From Gnetum montanum (lineage: Eukaryota; Streptophyta; Gnetopsida; Gnetales; Gnetaceae), in NCBI GenBank assembly GCA_015680685.1, contig MNCI01005444.1:153331-180938 (forward strand): a stretch of 27,608 bases of DNA. Reading direction: 5' to 3'. Position 1 is the stretch's first letter, and every line of letters begins with the position of its first letter. Of the stretch, positions 19,791 through 27,608 are shown piece after piece. The position numbers were made by a program, and so were the translations under genes. Under the pieces are notes generated by a model, which did no database searches, was not told the DNA's origin, and was given only the letters and a program-made list of their open reading frames with translations.

Positions 19791-20399
19791 GTTGGAGTGT
19801 GGTGGGCTTGAAGGCTACTCAAGTGGTAAAATAGTGGAGGCAGTTTGAGGTTTAGAGGCACTAGCCACTGGTGGGTGCGAGGGTGTCCGTACATGATTGG
19901 GCCAAAAGAAGGGACGTTTTCATGGCTTGGCTTCCAGGCCACCTGGCTGAGCAGCCGATTTTATGTTGACAACCCTCACAATGTTGCGTTGCTATGGCTA
20001 TGGCAATATCTCTCCCTACATCGATGGAGCAGGTGGCAACTAAGTGGGATGTTTTGAAGGAGTCGCAGGAGAAGGTGATGGAGGATAGAAGAGATGTGGC
20101 TTTTCCCTCCTAGGTGATGGAGATTGAGGTCAGAAATACTCCAAGGGGTGGTAATAACTTTGAAAGGCTGCATGACTGGAAGAGTCTCGTGGAGAGATTG
20201 GTTGCTGAACGTAGTACCCATTGGGATCTGGCAGTTTGTAAGGGTACTGTTGCCTTGGAGGTGGCATCCCCCATGCTTGTAGTTGCTACCACTGTTGGAA
20301 GTACTTGTACAGTTGCAGTGGCACTCCACTTGGATAATATCCTTGCTATTGCTGGTGGAAGCGCCTAGAATTTCCTTTTGGATAAGGCAACCTTCAGGG

Positions 20400-22222
20400 T
20401 GTTTTCCACTATGCCAAGTGAGGGTTCAATGCATAAACCCTAGACTCTTGAAGATGTGACACCATAGCACAACATCCCTTAGGATGTTCATATTGGTATA
20501 TGCCACATTCACCATCCTCCTCAGTGTTAGAGTCTGCAACTTGCTCTACTACAACAACTTTTCCCTTACCCTTATGTTGGGCACATTTAGCTTTCTTCTT
20601 CCTGCACCCATCATGGTCATTACCTTGTTCTATAGACTATTCTACAATTTTTAGCACACTTTGAAATTTTTCGTCCAAAGAGGCCCACATCTTATCCACC
20701 TTTGCTGATATTTTAGATGCAAACTTTTGTAACAGCAAAGTCTTTCGATTCACCACTGCTTCCAGTGGTGATTCATCCTTCTCATTAAATTCTAAGGGAA
20801 GGATCCTGGTTGAATTCTTCTACACTCTCCTTTTTCCTAAGTTCCCCTTCCTCCTTGGCCACCTATTCAATGAGGTGTTGCAATTGATAGGCCCTTAGCT
20901 CTGAGAGTCATCCCTAGGCATACACGCCAAGGGTCTTTCACATTTCAAAACGGAGCCCATCAATGATGTGGTGAAGCTATGCCCACTGAGAGTAGCCATG
21001 ACTAGGGCATCGATGTAGCAGTGAATAGTATCTACATCCAAGGGTTCATGATTGCCTTGTTTCCACCCTTGGATCTGACATCTCAGGTTCACCACTCTAA
21101 AGTATGTTTGATACTTGTCATTTAACATTTCAAGAATTGTACTCTATCTTCTCATTGATTCTGGCTCCAAGGACCAGTACCAACTTTCAACTTCTTTGAT
21201 GAGTCTGCAAGGGAACAGATTCAGCTTTTGCCAATTATTGTCAATGTTCTGTAGGGTGCAGGCATCATGGAATGCCTACAGGTGGGTCTGCGGATCACAG
21301 TTGTATCCCCCGTAAAATCTGGGGATGTTGTTCATATCAATGCACTTGATCCGACTATCCTTCACGTGCCTACTAGGGATCTGAACTACCTCAGCAATCT
21401 GGAGCATGCTCCAAGTAGCCAACAACATCTCATCTGAGTCATAGTCCTGTTGAGGACCATGATGTCTGTGACGATTTTGGCTACCCCTCCTTTCATGCCA
21501 GCAAGCATTATGCGATTGGTCACACATTTCCTCACATTGTCCCTTCTGAACCTTTTTACCATTGTCCTTTCACTCCATCCTACCCTGGTTACTCTTAGAG
21601 CTTGAGCTAGATGAAGGTGTAGGAGAGCGAGAGGATGGAGAAGAAGGAGAGGTATCGCCACCACTCCAGTGTCGATCTCCCCCCTAACCTAATGATGGCC
21701 TCGATCATCCTACCTAGCCTTGCTACGTGACCCTAGATCCCATTGACGATCTTGGTCACTTAGAGGCTTATTCTGAATGATGGATTGGAGGATCTACTGC
21801 CCCAAGGGAAGTTTGGTTGAATGGGTATTATGAAATATGGGATCCCCATCGTCCTGCAACCCTTACAAGAATAAGGGGTTTCTAAATTGTTTTCCCTTCT
21901 GATGTTCATATCTGTCTGCTTGCTGCTGATCTCATGCTCATTGAGCCTCAGTGGAATGATAGTTCCTGTAGTCATGATCCTCGATGACATACTCCACTCC
22001 ATGATCCTGGATGCCTAGTCTACCAAGGTTGTGAAATATCATCACAGCAGCTAACCGGTTGGGCGGTAGCATGATGTTTCCCTTCATGTTCCGCCATCGT
22101 AGATGCTCATCCTGATGTAGGATGAAAGTGAAGTCAGGGACATAATCATCGAGATTCTTGTACACCACCCAACATTCTTGTGGCCCTGGCAGGTCAAATA
22201 CCTCTCTCCTGTGAGAAGACAT
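20400..22222 (-). pseudogene. Broken gag gene (element B)
   Basis: The start chosen is the ATG at 22222 (MSSHRREVFDLPGPQE), matching the start in A; an upstream in-frame ATG at 22243 is not conserved. The first frame runs to a stop at 21938. The capsid-type gag core is clear further on: MNNIPRFYGGYNCDPQTHLQ (about 21340-21280), then LFPCRLIKEVESWYWSL, then MLNDKYQTYFRVVNLRCQ (21128 onward), which follows the retrotransposon gag domain order 'P-x-F-x-G, F-P-x-x-L, W-Y, Y..Y'. A zinc knuckle remnant ECGIYQYEHPKGCC lies at about 20470-20512. The N-terminal and basic Arg/Asp/Ser-rich regions are intact in character. Several stops and frameshifts break the gene. Confidence 0.78.
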
Positions 22223-22369
22223 GCTAGACGTTAGATGGTCCACGTAATCGATGTACCTTACTACTTACTTTAATTCACCTAGCGTGCATAAATGTTTCTA
22301 TCCTAGGTCCATTCCAACAATTTGAATGATAATTTCACTAAGGTTAGATGATGCATGTAAGACTAACAG

Positions 22370-22387
22370 TCCCCGGCAACGACACCA
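22370..22387 (-). promoter_or_regulatory. Primer-binding site of element B, tRNA-Asp
   Basis: The plus strand TCCCCGGCAACGACACCA matches the 3' end of plant tRNA-Asp (TCCCCGGCAACGGCGCCA) at 16 of 18 positions, one base inside the 5' LTR. Both differences are G to A on this strand. Asp primers are known from Athila-like and other plant gypsy elements. Confidence 0.82.
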
Positions 22388-22388
22388 A

Positions 22389-23252
22389 TGATGAGCTGCT
22401 AGGTACCCCTATGCCCAACCATACAAATCACAGGCGTTCACATGTGACTCGGTTAAATTCCGTAGACTGTAAGTACTAAACATACACCAAACCCTAAGTA
22501 GTGAAACCTTGGGTTAGAATGGTCATTGTCTTCCTAATCTCACTTGTGATGTTCTGTTTGCAATGGTTAAGTGAGATTAAGGCTAATTATTTTTATAGCT
22601 TTTTACTTATCTTTTGGCATTTAATTAAAGTATGGAAAGTAAAGAATGAACTATTTTCTAATCTATAATTATCCTAATTTGTGTTCTAAATATTCCTAGC
22701 ATAAGTATCCGATTCCAGGCATGTTCTAAGCATCCCCTAAGCAGTTCTGGTTACCAAACGTTAAGCGTCATTGGGTTTACCAAGTGTTGGATTTACATTT
22801 GAGATGGCCATACTTGTGGCCTTTACAAACTATGAAGGAATGATAGCGATTAAAATAACAATAATAGAAACTTAAGTAATTAACAAGTAATTATAAAGCA
22901 TAAACATCTTAAACTACTGAATGCATAAAATGGCTAAGTCCAAATGCTACAAGGAATGCTTGAAGAATTCGTCTTTATTGTCATCATGCCAATGGGCTCA
23001 AATACATCAACGCTCGAATAAAGAGTCGATCACTTTTCTTACACCTACTGCAGGCACTTGGAAAATATTCTATCTCCTACAGGAACAAACTGCAAGAGCT
23101 TCACTACAACTAACTAAAAAGGTACCTAAATGAGGCTAAATGCCCTCTTATTTATAGGCTGAAATAGGTTTCGCGTAAATGGGGCCACGTCGATGCATGG
23201 AAGGCTACGTTGACGGGGCTACGTTGACTCATCAACTAATGACACTTCATCA
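22389..23252 (-). repeat. 5' LTR of element B
   Basis: 864 bp, the partner of 13114-14027, about 50 bases shorter in U3. Minus-strand TATA box at 23145-23158 and AATAAA at 22974-22979, giving a likely R region of roughly 150 bases between. The outer end, CTTCATCA, is followed by AGTGG. Confidence 0.9.
23145..23158 (-). promoter_or_regulatory. TATA box in 5' LTR of element B
   Basis: The minus strand reads CCTATAAATAAGAG, the same as in the 3' LTR. It would start element RNA toward lower coordinates. Confidence 0.68.
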
Positions 23253-23503
23253 AGTGGATTCATAATGTCAAATCACTCCATTTTGGAGCTTAGAGCTTGT
23301 ATAGGGAATGTAATACCCTTCAAACGGCATTTAAAAGCAACAAAGTCTGGAGGTGTGCTTGCAAACTACCCTTCAAGTGTGGAATACCCAAGTTGGAGAA
23401 CCACGTTAATTTTGGTGTGTGCTTTATTTCAACGAATTTTTTTACTTTTGGGTACTTATTCACCCTTCCCCTCTTGCCTCCTTTCTAAGTTCAATAATCC
23501 TCA

Positions 23504-24790
23504 TAGAGCAAAGCTATCCTCTTTCACCAACTTCGTTTGGCATTTTTATTGATGGACTAAAAGAGTGGGTTAAAGAGGTACCTACACATCATGCTATTAA
23601 AGTGGAAGAACCATGGATATGGCTTTTAATCTTCGTAGATGATGTAGCAGTAATAAAAAATTTAGAAAAATGGTTTAAAGTACTAATTTATGGAAATAAT
23701 GATAGATATTAAACTTTTTTGGCTAAGTAATAAAATACTTAAGATTGTAGATACTTATATATACCTGAATGTAGAATTTTCTAAACTTGTAAGTAGAAGC
23801 ATTGTATATCACAACAAGTTGCAAATAGATTGAAGTCTTTTTCTATAATGAAGAAAAATGGTAGTAATCATAATATTTAGACTTGAACAATTCAAAAATG
23901 TCTTTTTCAAATAATTGTTCAAACTATAGTCCTTGACGAATGTGTGGTGTGGGGCTCAAGTCTTTCAAGAATCATGGAAGAATTTTGAAAAACTTCTAAA
24001 AAAACTCTTATTGGATAAATTCAAGGCAAAGACTCAAGTCCTATATGCAATACTTTTATTAGAAGCTAATTTACTGCTATTGGAAGGTGAAGTAATGTGT
24101 TAGTTTTTAACATTATACTTAAGACATAAAAGTAGTAAGAAGATATCAAAAAAGATCATTTAAAAATCTCAATAGCAGGGGTGGTTTCATGAAGGACAAT
24201 TATGGCTACAAAAATGGGGCATTAATAATATTTATGGAATAATAAATTTAGGACAAGCTTGGAAACTTGTTAGAGAGAAAATTTTAGAAAGATATCAAAA
24301 TGATGCACAAATACCAAAAAAAACATTCATTTTATTAGCAAAATATTAGAGGTAGCAAGCATAATGAAATGGAATATCTACATGCAAAAATTCCAATATC
24401 CATGAGAGTACTAATTAGTAGAGTATGAATGGGATCACACCATCATTGAGTTGAAAGGGGAATATGGAATAATAACTTGCATAAAGATAGAATATGTTAA
24501 TTATGTCTATTGGAAATTGTAGAAGATGAGCAGCATATATTATTGGAATTTTGCAGAATAGATTTCTTTAGAAAAAAGTGATAAATCTAAAGTTGCTATT
24601 TATATGAATTATTCAAGCTACTAGTGTTAGTTCTAGGGAATTATATAAAATACTTGTTCAAGCTGCATGAATATTGAACACAACTATTACATTAAGGATT
24701 TATTACTATTTATGTATTTTGAACAAGTTCATTTATTTGACAGATCCTTTGGGTCTACATGGATGTAATAAAATATCAATATCAATATAG
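23504..24790 (+). pseudogene. LINE-D, piece 3: C-terminal half of reverse transcriptase and 3' end
   Basis: It resumes the frame left at 11781: EQSYPLSPTSFGIFIDGLKE (family 'KQGCPLSPTLFG') and then IFVDDVAVI at about 23629-23655, the catalytic [FY]xDD block. Beyond it the translation is broken by many stops (about 23710-24700), with short pieces such as LLLEANLLLL that look like the thumb and C-terminal region. It ends near 24771-24789 in a short ATCAAT repeat (AATATCAATATCAATAT) rather than a poly(A) run. Without the insertions, LINE-D amounts to about 3.7 kb. Confidence 0.75.
24771..24789 (+). repeat. Short ATCAAT tail at the 3' end of LINE-D
   Basis: Two to three ATCAAT units after GATGTAATAAA. 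Several non-L1 LINE clades end in short simple repeats instead of poly(A). Here the tail also marks the junction with the next LINE fragment. Confidence 0.5.
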
Positions 24791-25935
24791 TAAAAACTTG
24801 AAGAAAATATTACTTCAAATAGCTAAACATATTAATAATGCTAACAAATATAAAGTTCATAAGAATTGGTTTCATGGTGAATATGTCCAAGCTAGAAAAA
24901 ATAGAAAGAATGCTAACAAAAGGATCATCACTTGGAGCCACAATGGTCATCCTACTAAGTGGGTCCTAGGAGGGTTGGGGAATGAGCGAAAGCTTAACCT
25001 CTTTGAGTGGCTATGCCCAGGTTTGAACCCAGATCATCAACTTGAGAAATAAGTACCTTATCAATACTCCAAATGATGGTCCCTACAAAAAAACAAACAA
25101 TTCATTTAGTTAAGACATTTAAGTATCTTTTTAAAAATAAGAAAGGATGTTTTTCTAAACGGTAAAAAAAAAACAAAAAAACCAATTTGTTTACATGATT
25201 AAAAAATAGTCTAAGAATTTTTGGAATTTGTTCTAATCTAAAGTTTCTACATAGTTGAGTTGTCATTTTAATGATGTTTGTGCATTTTATAATAATATTA
25301 TATAGAAAAGATAATATTTATTATCACAAATTTTGTCAAGTTTTTTGGCATTTTTTCTAGAAGAAGTTATAGATGACATTAATAGATTAGTATACGGTAA
25401 AACTATAGATTCAGATGGTTAACATAATGAATTAATTGGAACACATATTTATAAAGAAATTTGGAAAAAAATTAAATGCAATTGATAATGGACTTGCTGA
25501 AATGTAATAAGAAGAATCTAAACTGCTATTATATGATAATCATAAGTAGTATTTTTGCTAAGCTATTATGTACTAATCTTGAAGAAAGAATAGGCAATTG
25601 GGCATAAACAAACCATGAAAAGGTAATTTGTCAAGTAGGTTTGAAATTTTAGATAGAATTATTCTATTATGGATCATCTTGTCATTCTTAGACCATGCAT
25701 CAAACTTGTAAATAAGATTAATAAAAAATTATATATTTATTTTATAGAATTAAAAAAATTTTATGATTTAGTGAGTTGGAAAAATTTATGGTTATTACTT
25801 AATGAAATAGGCCTTCATAGAAAACTTACACCAATGACTCAAAAGTTATATGAAGAAGCTATCATCCAACTTAAAGAGGCATTGTCTAAAGAGTATAGCA
25901 CTCTGAAATATCACTTAGGTGAAATATTAATTTTT
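24790..25935 (+). pseudogene. LINE-E fragment, related to LINE-D (linker and N-terminal reverse transcriptase)
   Basis: It begins in the endonuclease-reverse transcriptase linker: HKNWFHGEYVQARKNRKNAN aligns with KKNWFDEEYLQATLDLKN of LINE-D. Then come FLEEVIDDINRLVYGKTIDSDG (25355 onward; family 'GKA.GPDG', shown here only by its order), IFAKLLCTNLEERIGNWA, MDHLVILRPCIK (25669), YFIELKKFYDLVSWKNLW (family 'CFVDFKKAFDSVWR', with catalytic Asp now Glu) and GLHRKLTPM. It breaks off at about 25935, just before the block 'GCPLSP'. It appears 5'-truncated and lies in the same direction as LINE-D. Stretch 24945-25300 has no readable coding. Confidence 0.65.
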
Positions 25936-26112
25936 CTTGCGCTGTTTTTTCTGCTGTACCCGCGGACGTGCGCGTCGTCACCCACGACGCAACGACGAGT
26001 GCTCTAGACGGCGCGCAAGGCGCTAGACACGGCAGAGTTCAGAACGGCGCACACGGCCAGCCAGATCATTTAGATCAATTGCTTTTTGTCTAAAAAAATA
26101 AAAATATAATAT
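25936..26112 (+). other. GC-rich stretch with A-rich tail, origin unknown
   Basis: At about 25936 the base composition jumps from very AT-rich to GC- and CpG-rich (CCGCGGACGTGCGCGTCGTC, GACGGCGCGCAAGGCG). It ends in CTAAAAAAATAAAAATATAA (about 26090-26109). The pattern of GC-rich body and A-rich end would fit the 3' end of a short retroposed sequence, or the 5' leader of LINE-F. CTAGAC occurs twice, 24 bases apart. Confidence 0.45.
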
Positions 26113-27478
26113 TGAGTTGTCTGCGGGAGCCGTTGTGGAGGTCGCAGCGGCCCTGGCAGCTCTTCCTTCGGTCGCGGTGGTGGCCGATCTGTTCCCAGTC
26201 GTGGCCGATTTTCCTCCTGTCGCGGCCGCGGTCGCACCGCTGACAGATCCTCTGACCTGTGGCGCTCAGACCCTGCGCACTTCAACAAGGGTTTCTGGCC
26301 TGGTTCTGCTTCTGTTTCGGGTCAGGGTTTCGCCTGGCCGCCACCTCAGGGTCAAAACTTTGTTTGGCCGCCGTCTCAGCCCTCGCCTCTCTCACGTCGC
26401 GCGCCGCATGCGCATCCCACAGCCAAATCTACCCGATCTGCGCAACCCGCGCATCCAGAGTTGAATACCAGAGTCGGCTACAGGATCGGCATTGTGGTGC
26501 TATTGCTGTAGGTTGTTCCAGGGCTACCATCGTGTTCCTTCCGACGTGGAACCAGTTCCAATGGACGAGGAGCTCCTTTCAGGCAAGGATATGGATGAAT
26601 CTTCAGCGGCTGCTTCTTCTTCTNACTGAGCTTTCGGAGGCTTCTCAAATCAAGAAAGCTCTCTCTCTTCGAATTTTCCCTGCTCGTAATGCTACACTCA
26701 TCACCCGGGCCTGGAAATTTGATTTCAATGTCAGCGACCCAGCCTTTAATATTATCCCTTGTTATGTAGATCTCCCTCATCTTCCTTTAATCTTTTCACC
26801 TCTTGAGCGAGACATAGTTAGCACCTTAGGTCGAGTCATCTCCGACCGCGGAATTGAGGTTAACGGGGCTCACTATCGTCGCTACTGTATCGAACTAGAC
26901 ATTTCCAAAAATAAACCACTTTAACTTTAGGAGCTGGAGGCAAGGTTTTTAAATAAAAGGTTGACTATTTTTATCTTCCTAACTCCTGTAGCTACTTCCA
27001 TCATGCAGAGCACCACATTTCCACCTTTCCCTTTCTAGCTAAGAAAAAATCTCAAACCAATCCTCCCAGATCCAGTCTTGTAGTCACTCCTCAACCTAAC
27101 CCACCAATTTCTCCCATTAAGTTCGGTTCTACTTCTAACAATGCTTCACACCTTTCTTCCTCGTCTGCTCCTCTCAAGGCAAGAGTCTCTCAATCCCATT
27201 CTCTCATTAAGGCCAAGTCTAAAGCACCAATCATCCACTCACAATCATTCTAAGACTCACTTCTACGAGATGAGTTTGTTATGGTTGGGGGAAGGAAAAG
27301 GGCTAAAGCATCTAACACCACCACTCCTCCTTCCTCTCCTCTTCCCAACACTAACCCAGCTTTAATTGTAAGTACCAGCAACTCCTTTGCCATTCTTTCC
27401 TCTACTATGACAACTGACACTCCTAACCCCAATCCTTCTACCGCCTTGTCACTCATAACAACTAGAGCTTCTCCATGA
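26113..27478 (+). pseudogene. LINE-F ORF1, broken (plant L1 type)
   Basis: The first part (frame opening after TGA at 26112) is Gly/Arg/Ser-rich: SSFGRGGGRSVPSRGRFSS, then FAWPPPQGQNFVWPPSQPSP, then an acidic stretch VPMDEELLSGKDMDESSAA. At the N at 26624 the frame changes. LSLRIFPARNATLITRAWKF and IIPCYVDLPHLPLIFSPLER then follow the plant DUF4283-type domain found in L1 ORF1 proteins. A zinc-knuckle-like CSYFHHAEHHISTF follows, in which the second and fourth Cys of C-x2-C-x4-H-x4-C are Phe. A Ser/Thr/Pro-rich tail with FVMVGGRKRAK and NSFAILSS ends in a TGA at 27476-27478. It would bind element RNA. No start codon is visible, so the copy is probably 5'-truncated. Confidence 0.68.
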
Positions 27479-27608
27479 ACTTCCTATCTTGGAATGTCTG
27501 AGGCCTAACTGACAGGCTTTGTCGCAAAAGAGCCAGCAACTTTATCTCTAGCTTAAATCTCAGTTTGTATTTCCTCCTCCTCCAAGAAATCAAGATCTCA
27601 ACCGAACA
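27475..27608 (+). pseudogene. LINE-F ORF2 start: APE-type endonuclease, cut by window edge
   Basis: The ATG at 27475 overlaps the ORF1 stop as ATGA and opens MNFLSWNV, stop, GLTDRLCRKRA, then FLLLQEIKIST. NFLSWNVRGL and QE[TI]K are the first two blocks of the plant L1 endonuclease, which nicks the target DNA. The stop is TGA where the family has Arg, as a CGA to TGA change would give. The rest of ORF2 lies beyond the right edge, where reverse transcriptase should be sought. Confidence 0.75.

Larger units (their letters stand above)
13109..23257 (-). mobile_element. Complete LTR retrotransposon B (10.1 kb, non-autonomous), AGTGG target duplication
   Basis: LTRs at 13114-14027 and 22389-23252 start TGATGAG and end CTTCATCA, with perfect 6-base inverted ends TGATGA/TCATCA. 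AGTGG flanks both sides (13109-13113, 23253-23257). The primer site next to the right LTR and the polypurine tract next to the left LTR show that it lies on the minus strand. Minus-strand order is 5' LTR, tRNA-Asp primer site, gag, zinc knuckle, protease, about 2.5 kb of filler, an extra ORF region, polypurine tract, 3' LTR. I found no reverse transcriptase, RNase H or integrase motif, so the element probably used enzymes from a relative. Confidence 0.9.
11777..23508 (+). mobile_element. Solo LTR C with TAGAG target duplication, split by element B
   Basis: The LTR starts TGTTGACC at 11782 and ends AATCCTCA at 23503, with TAGAG at 11777-11781 and 23504-23508. Without element B and one copy of the 438-bp duplication it would be about 1.14 kb, a normal LTR size, and nothing of gag or pol belongs to it. 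The last part (23258-23503, including TACTTATTCACCCTTCCCC) resembles the 3' end of plant Copia LTRs, but this is by eye. Removing it with one TAGAG joins the LINE-D frame NNVEV to EQSYPLSPT without a shift, which is strong support for both borders. Confidence 0.85.

Noticed and set aside
25020-25030. GGTTTGAACCC, like the internal B box of a tRNA-derived SINE
   Set aside because: No A box at the right distance upstream, no clear tRNA-like fold and no target duplication. The nearby A-rich run is weak.
26070-26288. Minus-strand Arg/Pro-rich open frame
   Set aside because: It is antisense to the Gly/Arg-rich ORF1 part of LINE-F, whose plus-strand frame continues into recognisable ORF1 domains.

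Overview
The window looks like intergenic sequence from a plant with a large, repeat-rich nuclear genome. A gymnosperm or another large-genome lineage would fit, but the sequence alone cannot settle the species. Nothing in it reads as an intact host gene. Almost all of it is decayed retrotransposon sequence stacked by nested insertion. All recognisable reading frames carry stops or frameshifts. There are four single-base N positions and one 11-base N gap, which suggests a draft scaffold.

Layout. (1) 1 to about 4746 is the 5' part of a minus-strand LTR retrotransposon (element A): LTR, tRNA-Asp-type primer site, broken gag with zinc-knuckle remnant, and protease remnant. It runs off the left edge. 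(2) From about 4750 a plus-strand LINE (LINE-D) begins, with an ORF1-like remnant. It is split into three pieces: 4747-6235, 10867-11781 and 23504-24790. (3) The first interruption is a complete 4.6-kb LTR element, 6236-10866, with matching 551/550-bp LTRs and a CAAGT target-site duplication (TSD). Instead of gag-pol it carries a 22-bp minisatellite and a broken copy of a CCR4/nocturnin-type deadenylase gene. (4) The second interruption falls inside the LINE reverse transcriptase frame. It is a solo LTR (LTR C, 11782-23503, TSD TAGAG) that later suffered a 438-bp tandem duplication. (5) LTR C was then hit by a complete minus-strand LTR retrotransposon, element B (13114-23252, TSD AGTGG), from the same family as A. 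B has two LTRs, primer site, polypurine tract, gag and protease remnants and an extra downstream ORF region, but no recognisable reverse transcriptase, RNase H or integrase, so it is probably non-autonomous. (6) About 24790-25935 is a second fragment of a LINE related to LINE-D. (7) 25936-26112 is a GC-rich stretch ending in an A-rich tail. (8) About 26113 to the right edge is another LINE (LINE-F) of the plant L1 type, with a broken ORF1 and the first codons of the endonuclease ORF2.

Inferred order of events: LINE-D first; then the CCR4-carrying element and LTR C; then the 438-bp duplication, which copied LINE flank as well as LTR; and finally element B inside LTR C. Removing the insertions and one copy of each TSD brings the LINE-D reverse transcriptase back into one frame across the TAGAG site.

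The best candidates for something unusual are the deadenylase sequence captured inside an LTR element, the 17-bp GATATC array in the U3 of element A, and the gag-protease-plus-extra-ORF structure of element B. I saw no CRISPR array, bacterial operon or RNA gene.
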